This document shows positions 58,442 through 64,000 of a DNA stretch of 64,000 nt, piece after piece. The stretch covers positions 8,508,163 through 8,572,162 of the forward strand of contig NZ_CP042425.1 of assembly GCF_008254045.1 (NCBI RefSeq), in the 5' to 3' direction. Each line of letters begins with the position of its first letter. Position 1 is the first letter of the stretch. A program made the position numbers and the translations under genes. This DNA is from Limnoglobus roseus. Lineage in GTDB: Bacteria > Planctomycetota > Planctomycetia > Gemmatales > Gemmataceae. The notes below the pieces were generated by a model. It saw only the letters and a list, made by a program, of their open reading frames with translations, made no database searches and was not told the DNA's origin.

Positions 58442-58618
58442 TTAGCCCGCTCGGGTAACGGTGGCTCCAACATCAACGCGATCGTCGGCTCGGATTCTCT
58501 CGGAGACTTCGAGAAGGACTTTCAGTCGATCCGCAAGGGCCAGAGTTTCCTCTAGCTTCTCGCGAACGATTTCCGGCGAAGGGATGAATTGAAGCGGGTC
58601 GAACTTGGTACGACGCAT
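58442..58618 (-). CDS. Short protein (58 residues) of the element
   Basis: Reading on the minus strand from an ATG at 58618 gives MRRTKFDPLQFIPSPEIVRE, then KLEETLALADRLKVLLEVSE, then RIRADDRVDVG and a TAA at 58442. AAGGGG stands six bases before the ATG. The pattern, a short hinge then an amphipathic helix with L-x2-x3-L spacing, resembles small leucine-rich accessory proteins I associate with planctomycete integrated elements, from memory only. Too short for a functional call, but length, ribosome site and codon use make it credible. Confidence 0.55.
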   Translation of the reverse strand: MRRTKFDPLQFIPSPEIVREKLEETLALADRLKVLLEVSERIRADDRVDVGATVTRAG

Positions 58619-58722
58619 GACATACCCCTTGTGATTCTCACCACAGGGGCATCATCCGAAATAGGCTGCGGTTAATTCGCGGTTGAAAAGCGGAGAAATG
58701 AGCGGTTATTTTGACCGGTCTT

Positions 58723-59658
58723 TTAACCTTTAGACAGCCTTGAGTCGCTGATACCGGAGGCAGATGTAAATTCAAATGTGGGGATTCCGCCCGGCGTGGT
58801 GAATCGCCAGCCGCTTTTGCCAAATTTTCTGTTCAGTTCTTTGCGGAGAGAATTCCAATTGTCAGCAGGGTTAGTCCAATCAAACCGTGTCGCATAGTTG
58901 GCCAGGACGGCAGTACATGATGACTCTACCATCATCTCGACCGCTTTAAGTTGATTCCCTCTAATGTGAAGTCTCTTGGCAAGGCCGAGCAGAGGATGTT
59001 CTGGATTCTCGATTGCTGTCGAGATACATGCCGGATTTGAGTCCACCAGAGACCCCTGCGTTTGCGCCAAACACTTCGTTCGAAGTGCAAGAACGACTGA
59101 GTCCCGATAGGGACGAAACTCCGCCTGGCCCTCCAGACGGTTGAGAGGGAGTTTCTCACTTAGACGGGCGTCGGCACCTGGGCAGCCGAAGTGGTGAGCC
59201 AGTACACGCACCGACTGTAGCCGTGGCCACCAGCCGTGTCTTCGCGAGTCCGGTGCGTACTCGTCGGCGTACTTCCCGAACTCTGAGCCGGTGATGTAAC
59301 GCTCCGCGTAGTCGAGGTAGGCCTGGACACTTTCGACGGTTTCTTGGATGGGCCAGCACTCGGCGTCGGGCCAAGGCGTCGGCGGCCAGGGCAAGCCAAC
59401 CGGTGCATCGCCGAGGGCCAGTAGATGATTATTGCCGTCGAGGAGCGCGATCCCTAACCCGCCAAGTGGTCCCTTCTGCCATTGAACCGACAATTGAGAA
59501 TGCCCCGGCCACGGCCAGCCGTATCTCACTCGCCAGAGACCAGGGGAAAGCTCCGTGCGCTCCAAATCCCGAAGATGTACGTATGGATCGTAGTTCGTTT
59601 CCGGATCAATGGGGGAAAGTACGGGGAGGGGAACATCGCCGCTTGGCTTTTCTGACAT
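58723..59658 (-). CDS. Hypothetical protein with composition unlike its neighbours
   Basis: A 311-residue soluble protein with no domain I can name. Near the N-terminus are LPVLSPIDPETNYDPYVHLR and ERTELSPGLWRVRYGWPWPG; the C-terminal part is LRKELNRKFGKSGWRFTTPGG. It is Trp/Pro-rich and has lower GC and more AT-ending codons than the rest of the element, so it may be a recently acquired cargo gene. The ATG at 59658 is chosen over a TTG 16 codons upstream. It is separated from the others by about 100 bases on each side. Confidence 0.55.
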   Translation of the reverse strand: MSEKPSGDVPLPVLSPIDPETNYDPYVHLRDLERTELSPGLWRVRYGWPWPGHSQLSVQWQKGPLGGLGIALLDGNNHLLALGDAPVGLPWPPTPWPDAECWPIQETVESVQAYLDYAERYITGSEFGKYADEYAPDSRRHGWWPRLQSVRVLAHHFGCPGADARLSEKLPLNRLEGQAEFRPYRDSVVLALRTKCLAQTQGSLVDSNPACISTAIENPEHPLLGLAKRLHIRGNQLKAVEMMVESSCTAVLANYATRFDWTNPADNWNSLRKELNRKFGKSGWRFTTPGGIPTFEFTSASGISDSRLSKG

Positions 59659-60195
59659 GATTGCACCAGTGAGACGGGCGGGTCGACCGGCTTCGCGCTG
59701 GTGCAACGCTCCCCCGGTCGACCACCTTGTCAGCTCGTTCCGCTTCGAATCAGAGCGAGCTACCCGATCGCACCACTGTAAGTGAACACGCGGTCAACAG
59801 GCAAGGTCACCACACTCGAAATCGTGATATTTCAGTTGATTTTTGTGGCATAAACTTGACCGCACACACACATCTGTCTATTTAACCGTGTCATCTGGAG
59901 CTACCAGATTCCAGAAAGTGTCTTTTTAATTACCCATCTCTATACAATACCGCAGTCGAGTTAATCGAGGCTGCGCATCGAGCGAACTTCCTTCCTCGAA
60001 GTGGAAAGGGTGTACAGATGGCTGGCGGACTAGCGGCCACCTATTTGGCCTCCGCTCGGTGCAAACGCTTGCACCTACCTTTGCGGTGCGCGAGTTGTCA
60101 AAGATCTGCGCCAACAGGGGCTTTCGACCTGCACCCGCACTTGTAAGCTTGTCCACAACGCCGTTACAATCAGCCCATCTTCCCGCCCGCCGACG
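59659..60195. other. AT-rich divergent regulatory region of the element
   Basis: 537 bases with no gene that I can support. The region is clearly less GC-rich than the rest, with A/T runs near 59820-59950. It lies between the divergent hypothetical gene (minus) and the sigma-like gene (plus), so both promoters must be here. Other than the promoter candidate given separately, I see only scattered short inverted bits, such as GCAAACGCTTGC near 60060. Confidence 0.5.
60141..60170 (+). promoter_or_regulatory. Candidate sigma-70-like promoter of the sigma-region-2 gene
   Basis: TTGTAA at 60141-60146 and TACAAT at 60165-60170 are separated by 18 bases and match the -35 and -10 consensus at four and five of six positions. 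Transcription would start near 60177, giving a leader of about 20-30 bases before the gene. Planctomycete housekeeping promoters are not well mapped, so this is a suggestion. Confidence 0.4.
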
Positions 60196-60756
60196 GTGCC
60201 CTGCATGTGTCGCCCCAAGCCGGCCGGTGCCGACGTCCCGCCCGTGGACCTGCTCGCGCTCTGGCCGTGGGTCGAGAAGATCGCCCTGCGTGTGGCCGCC
60301 AGGTACCTACTCTGGGGCGAGGCCGCCCTCGACGACCTCATCTCTGCCGGCTACGTTCGCGCGTTGGAGAAGATCCCCCACTTCCGCCCGGACGACCCGA
60401 AGGCGGCCGCCGACCCGAACGGCGCATTCCGCGGGTGGGCCTACCGCGACGTGATGACCTATGTTCAGCGGGAGGCGGCCCGCCTGCGCGGCGGTGGGAC
60501 CTTCCGCAGCCCACGACGGGAGCCCGGCCGCGATCCTGTCATCGCCAAGCCGATCAGCGACTTCGAGGGCGGCCGCCAGGGGGAGCGCGATGAGCCGTTC
60601 CGAGCCGAGGACGTGGCCGAAGAGTTCCGTGATCAGCTTGTCACCGAGCCTCTGCCGCGCACGCCGGAGGGCGACGACTGCTGGTGGGAAGGCATGTTGG
60701 AACCCCACCACCACCTTCAGAAGCCGTTCGACCTGAGCGAGTTCCACGATGAGTGA
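60196..60756 (+). CDS. Sigma-70 region-2-like protein without region 4
   Basis: A 186-residue protein (183 from the ATG at 60205). Residues about 25-90 resemble sigma region 2: WPWVEKIALRVAARYLLWG (core-binding helix), ALDDLISAGYVRALEKIPHF, then GWAYRDVMTYVQREAARLRGG (melting and -10 helix, spaced as in sigma-70). The rest is acidic with a C-terminal Pro/His patch (HHHLQKPFDLSEFHDE) and has no region 4 helix-turn-helix. It is the only gene on the plus strand in the visible element. It may be a minimal sigma or a co-factor that redirects RNA polymerase; start GTG or ATG is undecided. Confidence 0.65.
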   Translation: MPCMCRPKPAGADVPPVDLLALWPWVEKIALRVAARYLLWGEAALDDLISAGYVRALEKIPHFRPDDPKAAADPNGAFRGWAYRDVMTYVQREAARLRGGGTFRSPRREPGRDPVIAKPISDFEGGRQGERDEPFRAEDVAEEFRDQLVTEPLPRTPEGDDCWWEGMLEPHHHLQKPFDLSEFHDE

Positions 60757-60815
60757 TCGGGCGGCCGCCCGCCAACGCTGATGCATGTCACCCGCACGGC
60801 AATCGCACCGGCGCA

Positions 60816-61226
60816 TCATTCCGACTGGCCCACACCGGCGATCGAGTAGCCAACTCGGTGCCCCGGGTTCGCCAACACGCCGGCCCGGACCATCGCCGCC
60901 AGCGCTCGCTTGACGGTGCTCTCGCCGTGCAACTGGTTCCGCGATTCGAGCCGGGCCAGGATCGCCGAGAGCACGAGCGGGCCGTCACTCGCCCGCAACA
61001 CGCCGAGCAGATCCCGCGAGCATTCCGTCGCGCAAAAGGGTTCTGGCCGACCCTCCGCCGGTGCCCCCGTGACCGCCGTGACAACGCCCGGATGCGCTGT
61101 CGCCGCCAGCCGGAGGCGAAGGACGTTGCCGTTGGCCAGCACGAGCCGGACGGCCGCGACCGGCACGCCGGCGAACGTCGCCCCGGCGGCGGATACGGCC
61201 GACAGCTCGATCGGGGGCGGTCTCAC
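60816..61226 (-). CDS. Small winged-helix-like protein, module copy 1
   Basis: A 136-residue protein. The N-terminal half is beta-rich (VRLVLANGNVLRLRLAATAH); the C-terminal half carries LHGESTVKRALAAMVRAGVL and NPGHRVGYSI, which looks like a winged helix with a positively charged recognition helix. The GTG start at 61226 overlaps the stop of the upstream Cys-motif gene (GTGA). A close paralogue of the C-terminal part is cut by the window end (63849-64000), so this belongs to a repeated module. DNA binding is an inference. Confidence 0.6.
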   Translation of the reverse strand: MRPPPIELSAVSAAGATFAGVPVAAVRLVLANGNVLRLRLAATAHPGVVTAVTGAPAEGRPEPFCATECSRDLLGVLRASDGPLVLSAILARLESRNQLHGESTVKRALAAMVRAGVLANPGHRVGYSIAGVGQSE

Positions 61227-61789
61227 GGCGCGCCTGCCTCCGTCGGCCCCTGTGCCGCAGGCGATACCGCCGGCGGCCCCTCGTCGGCCTTCGGGTCGCA
61301 GCAGCCACGCGAGGCCGCCAACCGCCGGCGGGATCGCTCGATCCCGCGTTTCGTCACCTCCGCCGGCCGGTCGAACTCCGCCGCAACAGCGGGGGCGCAC
61401 GCCCTCACGCCGGCCCGGATCGCGGCCCCGACTTTCGCCAGTCCCGCGATGGTGCGCGTCAACTTCCGCGCCGCCGTTGCCGTCGGCCCGCCCTTCGCCG
61501 CCCAGAACCGGCAAACTTCGCACCCGCACAGTTTGACGTGGGTCGTCGTGAACTCCCGCGCGAGCGTCTCGACGTCGCGGGCCACCCGTTGCAGCTCGAC
61601 GAGTCGTCGCCACTCCACGCTCTCGAAGGTCCGCCGCTCGTCCACACCGACGCCACCGCAGACGTTTGCGGTGGGGGCTGGTGAAAGGGTCTCGGTGATG
61701 GCGATACCATTCCCCGGTGGAACACCGCAGACGTCTGCGGTGGGGAGCGTCGGTCCGCCGGCCGGCCGATCGGAAGTGATCTCGAACAT
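61223..61789 (-). CDS. CxCxxCxFW-motif protein, module copy 1
   Basis: A 188-residue protein. After a Thr/Pro/Gly-rich lead with a repeated TADVCG/TANVCG unit comes a helical core (VELQRVARDVETLAREFTTT) leading to LCGCEVCRFW, a metal-ligand-like Cys cluster, and then basic helices (AARKLTRTIAGLAKVG). The cluster and its surroundings are paralogous to residues in the 288-residue protein at 62056-62922. ATG at 61789 with GAGGA upstream. It is coupled to the winged-helix-like gene downstream. Two near-identical CG-palindromes lie inside the coding sequence. Confidence 0.65.
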   Translation of the reverse strand: MFEITSDRPAGGPTLPTADVCGVPPGNGIAITETLSPAPTANVCGGVGVDERRTFESVEWRRLVELQRVARDVETLAREFTTTHVKLCGCEVCRFWAAKGGPTATAARKLTRTIAGLAKVGAAIRAGVRACAPAVAAEFDRPAEVTKRGIERSRRRLAASRGCCDPKADEGPPAVSPAAQGPTEAGAP

Positions 61790-61855
61790 GGGAAGCAATC
61801 CTCGAAAGGGTTGGGGGATACGGCCGGCGCGACCGCGCCGGCCGAAGGACGTCGT

Positions 61856-62059
61856 TTACCGCGAGGGCAGGCCGCCGACCGGGTCGACGGCGACCGTCAC
61901 CGTCACGCCGTGGGCACTGACCTCGACCCGCACCCCGTGCCCCGGCCGGTTGCCCCCGGCGGCGGTCGCGGCGACGGCCGCGAGGAACTCCACCGCCCTC
62001 GCCGAGAGGCTCGCGAGCAAGAGCGTGGCCACCGGGTCCGGCGGGCCGTCGGCCGTCAC
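61856..62059 (-). CDS. Small protein coupled to the 288-residue Cys-motif gene
   Basis: A 67-residue protein starting GTG at 62059, whose start overlaps the stop of the upstream gene (GTGA). It has an alanine/leucine-rich helix (VATLLLASLSARAVEFLAAV) and a beta hairpin (VRVEVSAHGVTVTVAVDP) that loosely resembles the beta part of the winged-helix-like protein at 60816. The position, after a Cys-motif gene with the same overlap, mirrors the downstream pair. Short and unproven. Confidence 0.5.
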   Translation of the reverse strand: MTADGPPDPVATLLLASLSARAVEFLAAVAATAAGGNRPGHGVRVEVSAHGVTVTVAVDPVGGLPSR

Positions 62060-62922
62060 AGACCTTCTCCGATCACCCCGCCGGCCAACCGCTCGGCGAT
62101 CGCGTCCGGCATCGCGTCGTCGTCGGCCTCGCCCGGGTCGGCCGGGAACCGCCCGACGTAGGGGATGCCGAGGGCTCGGGCGTACCGCCCCGCCTGGCCC
62201 GGGTCGGTGTGGACGGCGGCCCGGGACACCGCCAGCCGCTCCCGGGCCGCCGCGACCAAGTCCGGGGCCGTCGGCACGCCCTGGTTGAACGGGTCGGTCC
62301 ACGGGGCGTACTGGATGATGTGCTCGTACTTGAACGCCCGGTGGTCGGGGGCGGCTTCCCGGACGGCCTCCAGGAACGCGGCAGACGTCTTGACCAGCTC
62401 CCGGGCCAACCGCAGCGCCCGCCGCGCGGCCCGGCCCCGGTCCCCGCTGCCGGTCGACCAGAAGGCACACAGGGAGCACGAGCAGAATCGCCGGTGCTCG
62501 CCGGCGAACTCGCCCACGATCGCGGCCACGTCCCGGACGGCCCGCTGGGCCTCGGCCATCCGCCGGCACTCGTCGCTCGCCGCCGCCCGCAGCTCCACCC
62601 CCACGACGGCCGCCGCCCCGAGCGGGCCGACGCCCCGGTACGGCCCCCAGTCGCCGCTCTCGCTCGCCACGGCCGCCAGGAAGTGGTCGACCCGGTCGGA
62701 CAGCACGTCCCCCGTCCTGCCGTCGGCGAACGCGACGGGGATGGTGTCATCGGGGTGGTCGACGGGCGGGCAGTCGGACCCGTACCCCGTGCAGTACGTC
62801 CGCTTGACCGCCGTCACGGCGGTGCGGGCCCCGCACGCGGGATCGGCGCAGCACTGCTCGCCGTGCGGGATGAACCCGTTCGTCTCGACCAGCGTTCTCG
62901 TCTTCGTCTTCGTCGTCTTCAT
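62056..62922 (-). CDS. CxCxxCxFW-motif protein, module copy 2 (long form)
   Basis: A 288-residue protein. The N-terminal region has two extra Cys groups (QCCADPACGA, YCTGYGSDC) before a helical stretch (AEAQRAVRDVAAIVGEF) that leads to FCSCSLCAFW, the same motif as at 61223-61789 (LCGCEVCRFW). The C-terminal region contains FKYEHIIQYAPWTDPFNQG and a helix rich in Ala/Arg, then an acidic end. Paralogy to the shorter protein is clear over about 75 residues. It may bind zinc. The ATG at 62922 lacks a strong ribosome site. It is followed by the coupled 67-residue gene. Confidence 0.65.
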   Translation of the reverse strand: MKTTKTKTRTLVETNGFIPHGEQCCADPACGARTAVTAVKRTYCTGYGSDCPPVDHPDDTIPVAFADGRTGDVLSDRVDHFLAAVASESGDWGPYRGVGPLGAAAVVGVELRAAASDECRRMAEAQRAVRDVAAIVGEFAGEHRRFCSCSLCAFWSTGSGDRGRAARRALRLARELVKTSAAFLEAVREAAPDHRAFKYEHIIQYAPWTDPFNQGVPTAPDLVAAARERLAVSRAAVHTDPGQAGRYARALGIPYVGRFPADPGEADDDAMPDAIAERLAGGVIGEGL

Positions 62923-63043
62923 CGGGGAACCTCCTCAGGGATGGGAAACCGTGGCACGACTCGGGGCGCGTGCCGGCCCGGACACCGGGAACGCCCGGTG
63001 TGTGTCGGGGATCGTCGGGATGCGGTGAGGGTCGGCCGCCGGG

Positions 63044-63814
63044 TTACTCGCGGGGGCGGAGTTTCCCGTTGGCCGGCGGGAGCAACTCGCGGTGGCCCTT
63101 CCTCGCCGGCGGCAGGTTGAACCGGTACGGGGGTATGACGCGGAGCCGCGACTTCGGGCGGGTCGGCTTAGTCGGCTTGGTCGGCTCGGTCGGCACCGGG
63201 GGGAGGGGCGGGAGCGTGGCTCCCAGCGGGTAGTAGTCCGTCACGTCGCCCAGCGTCGTGTCGGCCCGGGCCGTGACACGCTGGCCGGACAGGTACTCCG
63301 GCGCGTGCGAGAGCTTGGCCGCCGACACGACGTGCAGGAACGTCACCCGCTCCAGGAGTTCGCCCTGAAGGTTCAGCCACAGGTGGTTGAGCCGGCCCTG
63401 CAGCGTCGCGACCTGGTGCGGGATCGACCGCCGCTGGCCGACGGGGTCCGTACGCCGCTGCTCCCGGGTCGGCGGCCGCAGGCGGATCTTCCGCGGGGTC
63501 TTCGGAACGCCCGGGGGCGGGTCGACCATGAGCAGCCGCCAGAGGTCCCACAGGTCCGAGTTGCCCGAGCGGATCGTCTCGTACAGGCGGAAGCACACCT
63601 CCGATGCTTCGTTCAAGAGCTTGTCGAGGCGGGCGATCAGGGCCATCTCGGGCGAGTGCGCGGCCCGCGCCTGGAGGGCGACCACGGCGGCGACGTGCCG
63701 GGCCTCGGCGTCCGACGCGCACGGCCCCCAGCACTTGCACTTCACGTCGACGGCACTCCCGTCGTGGAACGTCACCCGGGCGTACCCGTGGAAGAAGTCG
63801 AGGGATCGGATCAC
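63044..63814 (-). CDS. Hypothetical protein of the element with Cys pair and Lys/Arg-Pro tail
   Basis: A 256-residue protein. It starts MIRSLDFFHGYARVTFHDGS, followed by KCKCWGPC, a four-Cys-like patch; the middle is helical (HVVSAAKLSHAPEYLSG); the C-terminal 60 residues are a Pro/Lys/Arg/Thr-rich tail (EPTKPTKPTRPKSRLR). GGAG stands eight bases before the GTG at 63814, fixing the start. No family is recognised. It may be another member of the metal-binding cargo set, but its cysteines do not match CxCxxCxFW. Confidence 0.55.
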   Translation of the reverse strand: MIRSLDFFHGYARVTFHDGSAVDVKCKCWGPCASDAEARHVAAVVALQARAAHSPEMALIARLDKLLNEASEVCFRLYETIRSGNSDLWDLWRLLMVDPPPGVPKTPRKIRLRPPTREQRRTDPVGQRRSIPHQVATLQGRLNHLWLNLQGELLERVTFLHVVSAAKLSHAPEYLSGQRVTARADTTLGDVTDYYPLGATLPPLPPVPTEPTKPTKPTRPKSRLRVIPPYRFNLPPARKGHRELLPPANGKLRPRE

Positions 63815-63848
63815 GGGAGGAACTCCTTGCGTGGGGTAATCGGGCGGG

Positions 63849-64000
63849 TCAGGTGGCAGACGGTGGGCGGGCGAGAGAGTACCCGGCCCGGTGGCCGGGG
63901 TTCGTCAGGATGCCGGCGCGGACCATCGCCGCGAGGACTTTTCGGACGGTACTCTCGCCGTGCAGTTGCTCGCGGTTTTCGAGTCGTTGCCGGATGTCGG
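63849..64000 (-). CDS. C-terminal end of a winged-helix-like protein, module copy 2 (cut by window edge)
   Basis: The visible 49 codons read ...RLENREQLHGESTVRKVLAA, then MVRAGILTNPGHRAGYSLAR and end PPSAT at 63849. This is clearly paralogous to the C-terminal half of the protein at 60816-61226 (LHGESTVKRALAAMVRAGVL / NPGHRVGYSI). It shows that the winged-helix-like gene is present at least twice in the element. The start lies outside the window. A neighbour upstream is expected to be another Cys-motif gene. Confidence 0.7.
   Translation of the reverse strand, partial: DIRQRLENREQLHGESTVRKVLAAMVRAGILTNPGHRAGYSLARPPSAT

Larger units (their letters stand above)
53215..64000. mobile_element. 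Integrated element in tRNA-Asn, right end outside the window
   Basis: The left end is the 3' part of tRNA-Asn; then come tyrosine integrase, AlpA-like HTH protein, RepA-like ATPase and a long series of small coupled genes, almost all minus strand, plus one sigma-like gene on plus. This is the order integrase-excisionase-replication seen in integrative elements and phage satellites. No structural phage, conjugation, restriction or toxin gene is recognisable up to 64000. The right attachment site, expected to repeat about 20-27 bases of the tRNA 3' end, must lie beyond the window. Confidence 0.8.

Noticed and set aside
58291-58476. 61-codon minus-strand frame starting MMLEPPLPERANTLSS
   Set aside because: It overlaps the more credible 58-residue gene in another frame and has no ribosome site; its translation is Arg/Ser/His-rich as expected of non-coding frames.

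Overview
The window is high-GC DNA from a planctomycete, most likely a Gemmata relative. Several features point there. Two proteins carry the N-terminal LExLEDR/LEALDER-type signature seen on planctomycete exported proteins. There is a TIGR03000 protein, an ECF sigma factor translationally coupled to a Ser/Thr kinase, DUF1080 and YyaL-type secreted proteins, and GTG/TTG starts with four-base ATGA or GTGA gene overlaps. The species assignment is inference from gene content only.

Bases 1-53169 look like chromosomal backbone. In order: an ECF sigma factor/kinase locus (1-2005); a ROK sugar kinase and a HAD phosphatase (2229-3646); a heavy-metal RND efflux locus with adaptor, pump and Cys-rich lipoprotein (3733-9285); a SRPBCC protein; an unusual three-gene set of membrane protein, diheme cytochrome c and membrane-anchored P-loop ATPase (10008-13772); a central-metabolism run of phosphofructokinase, PEP carboxylase and glutamate synthase large and small subunits (14237-24730); exported proteins (25041-30643); a MATE transporter; a tight seven-gene minus-strand operon running from a HAD hydrolase and a FabZ-like dehydratase through TrmB, two membrane glycosyltransferase-like proteins and a CobW GTPase to an alpha/beta hydrolase (38743 down to 32124); a PanE-type reductase, DUF1080 and TIGR03000 proteins, a CtpA-like protease, MtfA, HisG, a leucine-rich repeat protein, MobA, a Cys-cluster protein, a STAS/HATPase partner-switch pair, MutS and a fumarylacetoacetate-hydrolase-family enzyme.

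The intergenic gaps of the backbone hold at least eight long inverted repeats, several with perfect 26-39 bp stems, falling into sequence families. Three families occur twice in the window. They always sit between genes, often between convergent or closely spaced ones, and one is nested inside another. They look like dispersed palindromic elements now acting as, or tolerated as, terminators or operon spacers.

From the 3' end of tRNA-Asn(GTT) at 53170-53241 to the end of the window is an integrated mobile element, truncated by the window edge. It has a tyrosine recombinase whose reading frame has no stop: it runs antisense through the tRNA and in frame into the chromosomal FAH-family gene. Next come an AlpA-like helix-turn-helix protein, a RepA-like AAA ATPase and a string of coupled small genes of unknown function. 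On the opposite strand is a sigma-region-2-like protein. After that comes a repeated module of paralogous Cys-motif (CxCxxCxFW) proteins and small winged-helix-like proteins. No capsid, portal, terminase or toxin gene is recognisable in the visible part, so the element could be a satellite, an integrative plasmid-like element or a defence island; its payload is undescribed as far as I can tell.
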